DNA of 64,000 nt from Evansella cellulosilytica DSM 2522. GTDB taxonomy: Bacteria > Bacillota > Bacilli > Bacillales > Salisediminibacteriaceae. The notes below the pieces were generated by a model. It was not told the origin of the DNA, made no database searches, and saw only the letters and a program-made list of their open reading frames with translations. The stretch lies in the NCBI RefSeq assembly GCF_000177235.2, contig NC_014829.1:3286001-3350000 (forward strand), written 5' to 3'. The translations under genes were made by a program, and so were the position numbers. Positions 46,665-56,287 of the stretch are shown here, one piece after another. Numbering within the stretch: the stretch's first letter is position 1; each line of letters begins with the position of its first letter.

Positions 46665-48344
46665 TTAGGTTTGTCCAAGTGCAAATGAAGCTGCCTCAGG
46701 TAAAGCTCCATTCCCTTCTATTTCTTCTTGTTTTGCTTCGCTTACGAAGGCTAATCGGAATACTTCCTCTAATGTATCGACAGCGTGAATACGAATACCT
46801 TTGAACTCTTGAAGAATAGATTGGAAATTTCCTTTAGGGATTATTACATCCGTAGCTCCAGCTTGAATTGCAGCCTCCACTTTTGCTACAACTCCACCGA
46901 TCGGCTTAACATGACCGTGTATTCCTAATTCTCCTGTCATTGCAATGGAATGAGCGACTGGAATTTGGTGAATTGCTGAATAAATTGCCGTAGCCATTGA
47001 AATACCCGCTGAAGGACCATCTACTGGAATGCCCCCAGGAAAATTCACATGAATATCATAATCAAATGTATTAACCCCCATATTTCTTAAAACCGTTAAC
47101 ACATTTTCAGCGGAGCCTTTTGCCATACTTTTTCTTTTTACTTGCTTCATTTGATTCCCGCTACTTTCCTCTTCTGCAATACCAGTTACGTTAATTGTAC
47201 CTTTTCCTTTATTTTCGATGACACTTACTTCAATGTCTAATAGAGCACCCATATTCGGGCCAAAAACACCTAAGCCATTAACAAAACCGACCTTATCCTC
47301 TTGATGGACTTTCTTTTCTGGTCTTGGTGCTCTTTGACTTGAGTGAATAACCCATTCTACATCTTTTTTTGAAATGAGATCTCTACTTGCACTTGTAGCC
47401 ATTCCTGCTGCTAGTTGTATAATATTTACCGCTTCACGACCGTTCGTTGCATACTTTGCAGTTAATTCAAGAACGCCTTCTTCCGCGCCTATACCTATAC
47501 GCTTTAGAGACTTCTCTGCAACTGTACATATTTCTGATGGCTTCAGTGGGCGGAAATAAACTTCCATACAACGAGACCGAATCGCTGGCGGTATTTCTTC
47601 CGGCTGTCTTGTAGTAGCACTAATTAGACGGAAATCTGCCGGCAATCCGTTTTTAAAAATATCATGAATATGATCAGGAATTTGGGTGTTTTCTTCACTA
47701 TAATAAGCACTTTCTAAAAATACTTTTCGATCTTCTAATACTTTTAATAGCTTATTTAATTGAATGGAATGTAGTTCGCCAATTTCATCAATAAAAAGAA
47801 TTCCACCGTGTGCCTTTGTTACAGCACCTTGCTTCGGTTGCGGTATCCCTGCTTGTCCCATGGCACCAGCACCTTGATATATAGGATCATGTACAGAACC
47901 TATTAGTGGATCAGCAATACCTCGTTCATCAAATCTTGCTGTCGCACCATCTAATTCTACAAAAGTTGATTTTTCTTTAAATGGAGATAGCGGATTTCGT
48001 TTCGCTTCATTTAATACGAGTCGCGCTGCTGCAGTTTTCCCTACACCAGGTGGACCGTAAATAATGACATGTTGAGGATTAGGACCACATAACGCAGCCT
48101 TCAATGAACGAATGCCATCCTCTTGCCCTACAATATCAGAAAAAGATTGTGGCCTAATTTTTTCAGATAAAGGTTGACTTAATCTAATCGAACGCAACTT
48201 TCTTAGTTGCTCAAGTTCTTTTTTTGACTCTTTGTCTACAGAAACCTTTTGTGTCCGTTGACTTCTTAACATATTCCAAAAATACAGCCCAATAACGATA
48301 CCGAAAAATAACTGTATAAAGAAAGCTATTCCTGTCAGATTCAT
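46665..48344 (-). CDS. lonB: ATP-dependent protease LonB, membrane-tethered
   Basis: Lon-like protease of the forespore in B. subtilis. 559 residues from the ATG at 48342-48344, with GGAGGG upstream; farther starts lie before that site. Transmembrane helix at about 5-22, AAA+ Walker [12 protein letters not shown] at about 98, Walker B ILFIDEIGEL, protease Ser in PVDGPSAGIS and Lys in GGVVAKVEAAIQAG. Ends in a short Ala/Gly tail. A SigF-like -10 (GGAAATACTA, 48381-48390) fits the known forespore expression, but I see no good -35. Confidence 0.94.
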   Translation of the reverse strand: MNLTGIAFFIQLFFGIVIGLYFWNMLRSQRTQKVSVDKESKKELEQLRKLRSIRLSQPLSEKIRPQSFSDIVGQEDGIRSLKAALCGPNPQHVIIYGPPGVGKTAAARLVLNEAKRNPLSPFKEKSTFVELDGATARFDERGIADPLIGSVHDPIYQGAGAMGQAGIPQPKQGAVTKAHGGILFIDEIGELHSIQLNKLLKVLEDRKVFLESAYYSEENTQIPDHIHDIFKNGLPADFRLISATTRQPEEIPPAIRSRCMEVYFRPLKPSEICTVAEKSLKRIGIGAEEGVLELTAKYATNGREAVNIIQLAAGMATSASRDLISKKDVEWVIHSSQRAPRPEKKVHQEDKVGFVNGLGVFGPNMGALLDIEVSVIENKGKGTINVTGIAEEESSGNQMKQVKRKSMAKGSAENVLTVLRNMGVNTFDYDIHVNFPGGIPVDGPSAGISMATAIYSAIHQIPVAHSIAMTGELGIHGHVKPIGGVVAKVEAAIQAGATDVIIPKGNFQSILQEFKGIRIHAVDTLEEVFRLAFVSEAKQEEIEGNGALPEAASFALGQT

Positions 48345-48487
48345 TTTTTTCCCTCCCTGACTAATCTTCTTTGTGAAGTTTAGTATTTCCTTAACATGCA
48401 ACTATAATCTTTAAAAAACAAGGAGGTAATATTTAACATGAGATTAAATCAAAAGGTCTTTTTTGTATGTAACTTTAATGCTAGTAA

Positions 48488-48623
48488 GGGTACTGAAAAA
48501 GTGATTCTTTAATTTCAGTACCCCGATGGAAGCTTTTCATCATAGCTGGTACATTCGCGTAATGCCTACTATAATTGGACTTCGCGTAGTCGCAGTACAG
48601 CGAGGCATTACTGTTCACTCCAG
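48488..48623 (-). repeat. Composite repeat, diverged copy
   Basis: Hairpin GGGTACTGAAA / TTTCAGTACCC at 48488-48523 followed by a palindromic part with GTAATGCCT (48560) / AGGCATTAC (48603). The same hairpin-plus-palindrome arrangement occurs at 19597-19727, 23298-23428 and 55553-55686. Confidence 0.55.
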
Positions 48624-48665
48624 TATGATGGGACTTTGGATTTTATTTTATTGACCTTCATCCGG

Positions 48666-48864
48666 CTTTAGCAACTCTATTGGAGTTTTAAACATTGTTT
48701 CTTAGTCCTTTAGTCTGCTTTAGCAACTATAATGGGATTTTAAACATTGTTTCTTAGCCCTTCAGTCTGCTTTAGCAACTCTATTGGGATTTTAAACATT
48801 GTTTCTTAGCCCTTCAGTCTGCTTTAGCAACTCTATTGGGATTTTAAACATTGTTTCTTATACG
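48666..48864. repeat. Tandem repeat array, 52-bp unit, four copies
   Basis: Units start at 48666, 48718, 48770 and 48822 (last one incomplete). Each reads CTTTAGCAACTCTATTGGGA, then TTTTAAACATTGTTTCTTAG and CCCTTCAGTCTG. The second half resembles part of the 103-bp unit at 24745-25170. No ORF and no spacers. It fills the gap between lonB and the VOC gene. Confidence 0.9.
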
Positions 48865-48888
48865 GCTTTTGCATAAGACGTGTGAATA

Positions 48889-49287
48889 TTAATACACCAT
48901 TGATGTGTCTTGATAATACTTAAACTCTAGAAGATTATTCGATGGATCAATAAGAAAAAATGTTTCATGTTCCTCTTGTCTACCTTCAAATCTCATCATT
49001 GGCTCTTGGAAAAAAGGAAGACATCTTTCCTCCGCCAATGTCAAACACTGATCAAACTCTTCTTTCTTAGTAAAGGTAATGCCAAAATGTCTCGGGTACA
49101 TTTTTGGCTTAGTGTCAATTTTATCTGGATTCAAATGACATACAACTTGATCACCAAAAAAATTAAAAGTCACACGGTCGTCATAACGACGTGCCAGCTG
49201 ACAACCTAATTTTTCATAAAAATCTACTGTCTCATCTAAGCTTTTACAAGGTATCGCTAAATGAAAAACTTTATTTTTGTCCCTCAC
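48889..49287 (-). CDS. VOC-superfamily (glyoxalase-like) protein
   Basis: 132 residues from a GTG at 49285-49287 with GGGGGAG just upstream; its start overlaps the end of the preceding gene by 17 nt. Two beta-alpha-beta-beta-beta units: VFHLAIPCKSLDETVDFYEKLGC opening split across 5-27, and PRHFGITF, with a terminal FLIDPSNNLLEFKYY containing the metal-site Glu. Similar proteins lie beside YitD-like genes. Enzymatic substrate unknown; pairing suggests a role around sulfolactate metabolism. Confidence 0.75.
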   Translation of the reverse strand: MRDKNKVFHLAIPCKSLDETVDFYEKLGCQLARRYDDRVTFNFFGDQVVCHLNPDKIDTKPKMYPRHFGITFTKKEEFDQCLTLAEERCLPFFQEPMMRFEGRQEEHETFFLIDPSNNLLEFKYYQDTSMVY

Positions 49288-50068
49288 GAATGCTCCCCCA
49301 ATCAAAATTAACTAAATAAAAAGTATCTGAACGTAAACCTAACCTTAACGTTTCTAATGGAATGGTATCTGAAAACGAAATGTTAGCTAAGTTGACATTT
49401 GATCCTACATATTTAATGAATAATGATTGCATTGTTTTATTTGGTGCTTCAAAAATTACATCCTTTATATTGATAGAGGAAGTTAAAATATCCTCCACTA
49501 TTTTCATTCGTACTTCTCCTGTTGCCTTACACAATCCACTTGTACCACTTTCCCGTGCTTCAGTAATCACCTTTGTAGCACCTGCTTCAAAGTCTTCTTT
49601 AATAAATTCTATCCAGTCACTTGAGGTTGTCTCATCCGCTTTGTCTGCATCCTTTTGTCCAACCTCACTAAACACATTGAATTCTTCTGAAAATTCCGAA
49701 ATAAAGTTTGCTTTTTCTTTATTTGTCAATTCCATCGTTCCGTTAGAGATTTCTATATACTTACAATCAAATTTTTTACAGTACAAATAGTATTGATCTA
49801 ATTTCCCCTGACTTAAAAACTTTTCAAATAAAGTGCCACCGAAGAAATAATCTATGTTATTCTCTTTTAAGCATTCAATTTTTTCAATCAGTTTCCCTGT
49901 GACAATAGACGTTCCCCAGCCAAATTTGATAAAGTCTATAAATTCAGCAGAACTGTTAACCATATCTTTAAAGTATTCGATTGGTAGTCCATTATCGATT
50001 AGCACTGTAAGTCCATGCTGTCTCGGCTTCTCATCTCTTAATGGTAAATTCAACCCTGAAATATTCAT
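49271..50068 (-). CDS. Phosphosulfolactate synthase, ComA/YitD family
   Basis: TIM-barrel enzyme that adds sulfite to phosphoenolpyruvate giving phosphosulfolactate, first step to 3-sulfolactate, a compound stored in Bacillus spores. 265 residues. DFIKFGWGTS near 45, FFGGTLFEKFL near 75, KYIEISNGTMEL at about 103 and GATKVITEARESGTSGL near 165 match the family. No comB phosphatase or sulfate-reduction genes are in the window. ATG at 50066-50068. Probably expressed in sporulation, but no promoter was recognised. Confidence 0.88.
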   Translation of the reverse strand: MNISGLNLPLRDEKPRQHGLTVLIDNGLPIEYFKDMVNSSAEFIDFIKFGWGTSIVTGKLIEKIECLKENNIDYFFGGTLFEKFLSQGKLDQYYLYCKKFDCKYIEISNGTMELTNKEKANFISEFSEEFNVFSEVGQKDADKADETTSSDWIEFIKEDFEAGATKVITEARESGTSGLCKATGEVRMKIVEDILTSSINIKDVIFEAPNKTMQSLFIKYVGSNVNLANISFSDTIPLETLRLGLRSDTFYLVNFDWGSIREGQK

Positions 50069-50329
50069 GTCTTAACCTCTCAATCATAAGTAATTCTATG
50101 CAGTTTTATTAATTATAGGTTTATGAGGGTTTTTAATACCTCTCAGCTACTTTTTATGATCATTAAAAGTTTGTAGTTAAACCTCCTCCATTTCATTAAT
50201 AACTTATCTTCACTATACATATTCACCTATTAATTCGAACGTGACTGACATAAAATATCGACCTGTATATTTATTTAATATATTTTTCCATCAGCTATCT
50301 TATTGCGTTCAAAATTACGCGAAAAAAAA
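50069..50329. other. Spacer upstream of the YitD-like gene
   Basis: AT-rich, contains that gene's promoter; no ORF or clear operator seen. Confidence 0.4.
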
Positions 50330-50374
50330 GAGGGTACCCGTAAAGGTCACTTTTGCAACCTGATGGGTACCCTC
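50330..50374 (-). terminator. Terminator of clpX
   Basis: GAGGGTACCC / GGGTACCCTC with internal GGT/ACC pairing; the minus-strand side continues into CTTTTTTTTC. Confidence 0.85.
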
Positions 50375-50381
50375 TTACCTT

Positions 50382-51653
50382 TTATGCACTTTCCTTAGGT
50401 TCTTGCTTATCCTTAATTACTTTTCCGTCTGATGTTTCTAACACTGGACGCTTATGTCCTTTTACAGATTCGTCAGTAATGATACATTTAGCTATATCCG
50501 TTCTGGAAGGTAAATCATACATGACATCCAACATGATTCCTTCTATGATAGAACGAAGTCCACGTGCCCCAGTTTTTCGCTCAATCGCTTGTTTAGCCAC
50601 TTCTTTCAATGCGTCATCACTGAATTCTAATTCGACATCATCAAGTTCGAGTAACTTTTTATATTGCTTAACTAACGCGTTTTTAGGCTTTGTAAGAATT
50701 TCAACTAAGGCTGCTTCGTCTAACGGCTCAAGGCTAGAGATAACCGGCAAACGACCAATAAACTCAGGAATAAGTCCGTAACGCAGCAGATCCTCTGGTA
50801 ATATTTTTGATAGGTATTGACCTTCTTTTAAATCTTCACTTGTCGTTTCAGATCCAAAACCAATTACTTTCTTCCCTAAACGACGCTTAATGATTTGCTC
50901 GATACCATCAAATGCTCCACCTACAACAAAGAGTACATTTGTTGTATCAATTTGAATGAACTCTTGGTGTGGATGCTTACGTCCACCTTGTGGAGGAACA
51001 CTTGCAGTTGTACCTTCTAAGATTTTAAGTAGCGCTTGCTGTACACCTTCACCTGATACGTCACGTGTAATAGAAGGATTTTCAGATTTTCTAGCTACTT
51101 TATCAATTTCATCAATATAAATGATACCTCGCTCTGCTTTTTCAACATCGTAATCAGCAGCTTGAATTAATTTAAGCAAGATGTTTTCTACATCTTCCCC
51201 TACGTAGCCTGCTTCTGTTAACGATGTTGCATCTGCGATTGCGAAAGGAACATTAAGTATTCGCGCTAATGTTTGTGCTAGTAATGTTTTACCACTACCT
51301 GTTGGCCCAATTAAACAAATGTTACTTTTCGCAAGTTCTACCTCATCATTTTTCTTCGTAGAGTTAACACGCTTATAATGATTATAAACTGCAACAGACA
51401 GTGTTTTCTTTGCCTGATCTTGCCCAATGACGTAATCATTAAGGATTTCTCGGATTTCCTGTGGCTTTGGAATATCTTCCATTTCCACTTCTTCTTCCGT
51501 TCCTAATTCCTCCTCAACGATTTCCGTACAAAGCTCAATACACTCATCACATATATAAACACCAGGTCCAGCAACAAGCTTCCTCACTTGATCCTGTGTT
51601 TTTCCACAAAACGAACATTTTAACTGTCCCTTTTCTTCGTTGAATTTAAACAT
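50382..51653 (-). CDS. clpX: ClpX, ATPase subunit of ClpXP protease
   Basis: AAA+ unfoldase that feeds substrates to ClpP. 423 residues from the ATG at 51651-51653 (AAGGGGTG upstream). N-terminal zinc domain (CSFCGKT... [10 protein letters not shown]), Walker [13 protein letters not shown] at about 117, Walker [16 protein letters not shown]-like loop VIGFGSE at about 267 for ClpP docking and sensor-2 GARGLRS. Family-standard length. Between tig and lonB as in B. subtilis. Confidence 0.97.
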   Translation of the reverse strand: MFKFNEEKGQLKCSFCGKTQDQVRKLVAGPGVYICDECIELCTEIVEEELGTEEEVEMEDIPKPQEIREILNDYVIGQDQAKKTLSVAVYNHYKRVNSTKKNDEVELAKSNICLIGPTGSGKTLLAQTLARILNVPFAIADATSLTEAGYVGEDVENILLKLIQAADYDVEKAERGIIYIDEIDKVARKSENPSITRDVSGEGVQQALLKILEGTTASVPPQGGRKHPHQEFIQIDTTNVLFVVGGAFDGIEQIIKRRLGKKVIGFGSETTSEDLKEGQYLSKILPEDLLRYGLIPEFIGRLPVISSLEPLDEAALVEILTKPKNALVKQYKKLLELDDVELEFSDDALKEVAKQAIERKTGARGLRSIIEGIMLDVMYDLPSRTDIAKCIITDESVKGHKRPVLETSDGKVIKDKQEPKESA

Positions 51654-52200
51654 ACCGTTCACCCCTTACAATAAAATTAAGAAACGCAACAGAGCTTTTA
51701 TCTAGATTGGTTACTCCAAATAAATCTTCTCTTCATCATTTACATTTTACGTTGCAGTTTCATTTTTTAATCACAACGATGTTCGTATTCAATAGCCATC
51801 CTTCAAACTCCAACGTGACAAAAGGATTCGTACGTTCTATAAAGAAAGTATTAACTACATAGATGCATTGTACCATAATAATGAAAGTGACCTGAAATAG
51901 AAACCCTTACTTATAAAAGAAGCTAAGTTATATAAAGCTATCCGTACTTTTATGTCTCACAAGGATAAAGCACGACAAGTTACCTGTCAAACAAAGTGAT
52001 TATGAGAATTTCCAATTTCCATATGGATAATATTCCTAACAGCCGTCTCTTTGTTAACAAACATCCGTTGTTTTTTTAAGACTTATTCTATCGTATCAAT
52101 ATTAGGCTTATTTTATTACCATACAACAAAGAGTTTTAAATTCCCTTTAAATAATAAAAAAGAAAATTCTCCATTATTCGCAAATTTTACTGTTATGTAT
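51654..52200. other. tig-clpX intergenic region
   Basis: About 550 AT-rich bases. It must contain the clpX promoter. I see no ORF with a convincing ribosome-binding site and no repeat shared with other parts of the window. Confidence 0.4.
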
Positions 52201-52233
52201 AAGGCAAGGCATGAAATATTCATGCCTTGCCTT
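52201..52233 (-). terminator. Hairpin downstream of tig
   Basis: Perfect AAGGCAAGGCATG / CATGCCTTGCCTT with a 7-nt loop; T-tract weak. 110 nt after the tig stop. Confidence 0.65.
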
Positions 52234-52343
52234 TGTCCTTCGTTAACCGAAAGCTCAAATAAGAGGATATAATGTCGAATTATTCACTTTTGTCAGTTAA
52301 AATCCCTTTACAGAATCCCTCTTATTTTTACCTAAATGGTTAA

Positions 52344-53639
52344 TTACTCAACTTCTTTACTATTTTCTACTAAAAGGTCAATTGCTTTTCTTACTTTTAG
52401 ATCACCTTTTAGCGTATTTACGCCACCTTGCATAGCAAGGATTTGCTTAATTTCATCTGCAGAACGCTTATATGTCTCTGCCATTTCTCCAATTTCTTTG
52501 TCCACATCTTCGTCTGAAACTTCTACATTCTCTGCTTCAGCAATCGCTTCTAGAGTTAAGTTTGCACGCACTCTTTTTTCTGCATCATCGTGGAATTGTG
52601 CCTTCATGCCTTCCTCATCAGTTTGTGAGAATTGATAGTACATATCTAAAGACATACCTTGAGCTTGTAGACGTTGTCCAAATTCTTGAAGCATGCGGTC
52701 CGTTTCTGTTGTAATCATTGCTTCAGGAACATCGATCTCTGCATTTTCTGTTGCTTTTTGGACTAACTCATCTCTAGTAGTTGCTTCTGCTTGTTGCTTT
52801 TTAGAAGTTTCCATTTTTTCACGAAGATCTTTTTTCAAATCTTCTAACGTTTCCACGTCTTCATTTACATCTTTAGCGAATTCATCATCAAGTTCCGGTA
52901 GCTCTTTACGCTTAATATCGTGAACCTTTACTTTGAATGTCGCTGGCTTACCAGCAAGCTCCTCTGAATGATACTCTGCAGGAAACTCAACATTTACTTC
53001 TTTTTCTTCTCCAGTTTTCACACCAACTAGCTGGTCTTCAAAGCCAGGAATAAATTGACCCGAGCCGATTTCAAGTGAATAATTATCGGCTTGACCACCT
53101 TCAAATGGCTCTCCATCAACAAATCCTTCAAAGTCCATTACTACTGTATCACCAGTTTGAACTTCTCCATCCTCGATTGCTACTAAGTCAGCATGACGCT
53201 CTTGAAGTTGTTTTAGTTCTGCATCAATATCTTCATCTGTAACTTCTGATTCTTGTGCTTGAACTTCTAGACCTTTATATTCGCCTAGCTTTACTTCTGG
53301 TTTTACTGTAACGGTCGCTTTAAAAACAAGATTTTGACCTTGTTCCATTGTTTCGATATCAATATCTGGACGATCTACTGGTTCAATCCCAGACTCTTCG
53401 ATTGCTTCTGAATAAGCTTGTGGTAATAAAATATCTAATGCATCTTGGTATAGCGATTCCACTCCAAAACGTTGCTCAAACATTTTACGTGGAATTTTCC
53501 CTTTACGGAATCCTGGTACGTTTACCTTTTTTACAACTTTTTTAAATGCTTCATCTAAAGCTGTATCAACGCGACTACTGTCAACTTCCACAGTAAGTAC
53601 GCCGGAGTTACCTTCTAATTTTTCCCATTTTGCAGTCAT
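52344..53639 (-). CDS. tig: Trigger factor, ribosome-associated chaperone and PPIase
   Basis: First chaperone to meet nascent chains. 431 residues: N-terminal ribosome-binding domain with [19 protein letters not shown] (signature GFRxGKxP) at about 40, FKBP-type PPIase domain ([19 protein letters not shown]... [11 protein letters not shown]) at about 163-240, then a long helical C-terminal domain rich in Glu/Asp. Normal length. Followed by clpX on the same strand after a 690-nt gap. Confidence 0.97.
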   Translation of the reverse strand: MTAKWEKLEGNSGVLTVEVDSSRVDTALDEAFKKVVKKVNVPGFRKGKIPRKMFEQRFGVESLYQDALDILLPQAYSEAIEESGIEPVDRPDIDIETMEQGQNLVFKATVTVKPEVKLGEYKGLEVQAQESEVTDEDIDAELKQLQERHADLVAIEDGEVQTGDTVVMDFEGFVDGEPFEGGQADNYSLEIGSGQFIPGFEDQLVGVKTGEEKEVNVEFPAEYHSEELAGKPATFKVKVHDIKRKELPELDDEFAKDVNEDVETLEDLKKDLREKMETSKKQQAEATTRDELVQKATENAEIDVPEAMITTETDRMLQEFGQRLQAQGMSLDMYYQFSQTDEEGMKAQFHDDAEKRVRANLTLEAIAEAENVEVSDEDVDKEIGEMAETYKRSADEIKQILAMQGGVNTLKGDLKVRKAIDLLVENSKEVE

Positions 53640-53747
53640 GTATACTTTCCCTCCAACATTTTAAAGAAATATTACTGATAATCTGACAAATTAAACAACC
53701 CTTTTATTATATACTACTAAACAGAACGATTTCAATCATTTTCATTG

Positions 53748-54806
53748 TTATGTATGTTTACTATTTAAATCGAATATATTGAGCTCTATTTTTTTCATAT
53801 GTTCTACAGCTTGATAAACGTCCTGTTCTCTAACTCGATAGCTACTAACTACATCTTTCACCTCCTGCTGTCCACCCATTAATTCTAGCCCAAGAACATG
53901 GAGTGCTGCTGCCCATAAATTCCCTATAGGTGGTGACGGTGACTTCGGATAAAGTGCAAATAAGTAGTGCCACCACATTTGTTGTACCATCTCAAATAAG
54001 GAAGGACTTTCTTGACCCAAGTTTTTCTCAAGCTCTTTTAAAACGAGTGTTCCGAATTCTTCTTGAAAAACATCTTCTAATTCTTCTATGTTTACAATAA
54101 AAGTTTCACCAAATTTATGTACTTCAATCGAATCTTGTATGTTTAATTCCTTTAGCATTTGTAATAAGTAGCTTTTAAGTACCGGATTGTTTTGCTCCCC
54201 TTTTAAGAAAGTTCTATAAGCATGCTGGACAACTTCCGAATCCATTTGACTTAGCTTTTGCAAAGCCCCCCACTGCTGCTCAGGTTCGCCTTGTTCTAAT
54301 AAGTATAACCAATCAGAAACATCTTTTTTTGTTATGTCTTCAATATTTTCGTCATGGATTTCTTCATTTAAACTTTCAACTGGTGGTGAGATCATTTGCC
54401 TTGAGAATTCTAATAGCTGATAAAACGATTCTGCCATTTTGGGAGGTAGTTTTTCTTCCGACATAACTCCTTCCAATAAGCTTTCCACCTTTTGATAATC
54501 TCCGAGTTGGACTAACAATGACACATACACTTGCAGTACTTCATAATATTGTCCAATTCCTTCATGGAGCATTGATTCACAATGATCTTTCGCTTCATCT
54601 AGTCTTTCTAACTCAATGTTTGTAATGACTAAGCCATATCTCGCCTGTGGATGTTCAGACTCAAGTTCTGTTGATTGTTCAAAATACTTTAAAGCATCAT
54701 AATATTTTTTTTCTTTCAATGATGCCATCCCTTTTTCAACAAGCCTAGTCACAAGACCAGGAAAAAGGATAACATTATTCTCATGACTATCGACTTGTTT
54801 CCCCAT
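53748..54806 (-). CDS. ysoA: YsoA-like TPR-repeat protein
   Basis: 352 residues. N-terminal tetratricopeptide units (EKGMASLKEKKYYDALKYF, EHPQARYGLVITNIELERLDEA, LLVQLGDYQKVESLLEGV), then a helical C-terminal domain. The position immediately before tig is that of B. subtilis ysoA. Predicted cytosolic scaffold; function not known. ATG with AAAGGTGG upstream. Confidence 0.85.
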   Translation of the reverse strand: MGKQVDSHENNVILFPGLVTRLVEKGMASLKEKKYYDALKYFEQSTELESEHPQARYGLVITNIELERLDEAKDHCESMLHEGIGQYYEVLQVYVSLLVQLGDYQKVESLLEGVMSEEKLPPKMAESFYQLLEFSRQMISPPVESLNEEIHDENIEDITKKDVSDWLYLLEQGEPEQQWGALQKLSQMDSEVVQHAYRTFLKGEQNNPVLKSYLLQMLKELNIQDSIEVHKFGETFIVNIEELEDVFQEEFGTLVLKELEKNLGQESPSLFEMVQQMWWHYLFALYPKSPSPPIGNLWAAALHVLGLELMGGQQEVKDVVSSYRVREQDVYQAVEHMKKIELNIFDLNSKHT

Positions 54807-55103
54807 AGTATTACCACCTTTGTCCTCATTTCAAGGTCTAATTAGATGAACAGATAAAACTTAGTTTTTTGAATTCAATTTAACAAAACGAAACATTCGA
54901 GGCATAATTTAATTATTTATTACTTTTATTCAGTTTACCAATTCAAATAATGAAAAACAAATAGTTATCTCTGAAATAGACAGGTAATATGATCTCCCGA
55001 AGAGTATGTCCTTTTGAAAGAAGATAAAAATTAAAATTACTAAGTTTTTAATGATAAGTATTTGTTAATGATGTTAGTACACATCTGAAGGGGTGATGTA
55101 CAT
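54807..55103. other. Divergent spacer ysoA / 55104 gene
   Basis: 297 AT-rich bases; promoters for both genes must lie here but none is clear. Confidence 0.3.
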
Positions 55104-55493
55104 ATGACAACTTTTTTCTTATTAGCATCATTCATTTACGCAATTGCTAGAAAAAAAATAACATTAACACCTGTAAAAAAGGAAGTACCACCATTATCAA
55201 AGAGCACACGTGCTATTTATGATTATATTACAGGAAAGGGATACTATGTCAGTTGTTCATTGAAGTATGGTTTATTAACAATCCCTTTATGTTTAAGACC
55301 ATTCAAGATAGCCTTATTAAAAAGAAGTACTTTTTCAAAAATAAAAAAGTGGTATTTATCCTTATTAGGTTGGAAGGTGTTTGTTGTTGCATTTGAAGAT
55401 TATGAAAAAGATGAGGAATTAAAAAGATTATTACAAATAGTAGAAAGGAGAAAAAGTTTCTTTAAAAGTGACCATTATAAACAAACCCCGTAA
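55104..55493 (+). CDS. Hypothetical protein, basic, possible membrane anchor
   Basis: 129 residues. N-terminal hydrophobic stretch TTFFLLASFIYAIA, then a Lys-rich region and YDYITGKGYYVSCSLKYGLLTIPLCL, GWKVFVVAFEDYEKDEELKRLL. The mid part (GKGYYV..., YGLLTIPL) reads like a small alpha/beta fold with nuclease-like strands, but I cannot place it in a family. GAAGGGGTG seven to eight bases before the ATG. Followed by a repeat and terminator. Confidence 0.55.
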   Translation: MTTFFLLASFIYAIARKKITLTPVKKEVPPLSKSTRAIYDYITGKGYYVSCSLKYGLLTIPLCLRPFKIALLKRSTFSKIKKWYLSLLGWKVFVVAFEDYEKDEELKRLLQIVERRKSFFKSDHYKQTP

Positions 55494-55552
55494 ATTTCCT
55501 TTGCATAGCGGGTAGTTATAAAGAGCTGGCTGTCCCAAAAGCTATTATATTT

Positions 55553-55641
55553 TCTAACAATGCTCGATTCGCCGCGTGCCTACTATAAGAAATCCACTTA
55601 TAATGGGCTTTAAGAGATTGCGGCGGCACCGCACATTGCAT
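55553..55641 (+). repeat. Composite palindromic repeat, copy C (diverged)
   Basis: AATGCTCGATTCGCCGCG...GGGCTTTAAGAG...GCGGCGGCACCGCACATTGC, aligned along its length with 19597-19682 (shared GGCTTTaA, GCACATTgC) and followed, as there, by a terminator-like hairpin. Confidence 0.65.
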
Positions 55642-55686
55642 AGAGGATGACTCATAAGGCAAAATTCGACTTTTGAGTCATCCTCT
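55642..55686. terminator. GACTC-family terminator
   Basis: AGAGGATGACTCA / TGAGTCATCCTCT between the convergent 55104 gene and the 45-codon gene. Confidence 0.75.
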
Positions 55687-55701
55687 TGAATTTTCCAGAC
55701 A

Positions 55702-55839
55702 TCATTCAGAAGGTCTATTAGGACCGTCTAACTTTTTGTCACCATAACCAGGTGCATTTTCTCGCTCTGTACGCTTGTTTGATTGGCGTCCTCTTTCGAT
55801 AGCTTTATTTTTCGTATTTTTTTCATGCATGTCTGCCAT
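55702..55839 (-). CDS. Small hydrophilic protein, 45 residues
   Basis: Starts MADMHEKNTKNKAIERGRQS and ends LDGPNRPSE. Very hydrophilic, rich in Lys/Arg/Asn/Glu, with no Cys or Trp. A strong site (GGAGGG, six bases before the ATG at 55837-55839) and a terminator 15 nt after the stop argue for a real gene. The composition recalls minor small acid-soluble spore proteins, but no known motif is present, so the product is unassigned. Confidence 0.65.
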   Translation of the reverse strand: MADMHEKNTKNKAIERGRQSNKRTERENAPGYGDKKLDGPNRPSE

Positions 55840-56164
55840 TCTAAACCCTCCATTTTATGTAGATCAAATTTGATTACGTTTTTACTATTCCATAGGAATT
55901 AAAAAATATGTACATCTTTCATATGAAATGATTAGTACTAAACACACTACTCTTGCTCTATTTGTTCTTAAAAATTCTGACACCGGAAGATTTTTCTTAT
56001 ATATCTATATGCTTTGAATTATTCTATCGGTACTTACTCTTCTTCATGTCTTTCCTATCTGCTCTGAGAAGCGTGCTATCGGCACTTGATCTACTTTCGT
56101 TCTCTACTATCTGTTCTGAGAAATGTGAACGGTATTAAGATTTCAACAAAAAAAAGAAAGCAAT
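55840..56164. other. Intergenic region with degenerate 52-bp duplication
   Basis: 56025-56076 and 56077-56129 are imperfect tandem copies (TATCGGTACTT / TATCGGCACTT; CTATCTGCTCTGAGAAGCGTG / CTATCTGTTCTGAGAAATGTG, shown in parts). No ORF with a ribosome-binding site. Confidence 0.5.
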
Positions 56165-56194
56165 AATACCACTTCTTTGTGAAGAAGTGGTATT
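56165..56194 (-). terminator. Terminator of the sigma/SpoIIP-domain operon
   Basis: Perfect AATACCACTTCTT / AAGAAGTGGTATT with loop TGTG. The minus-strand side runs into TTTCTTTTTTTT. 94 nt after the operon's last stop. Confidence 0.85.
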
Positions 56195-56287
56195 AACTAA
56201 TTTACTAAGAAATAAAACTTTTCTTTTATTAACATTTTAAGTACTACTATAAGTTTTCAAAACAACAATTAATCTGCAGTATTATCC

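Noticed and set aside
48666-48864. CRISPR array
   Set aside because: 52-bp units repeat head to tail with no spacers.
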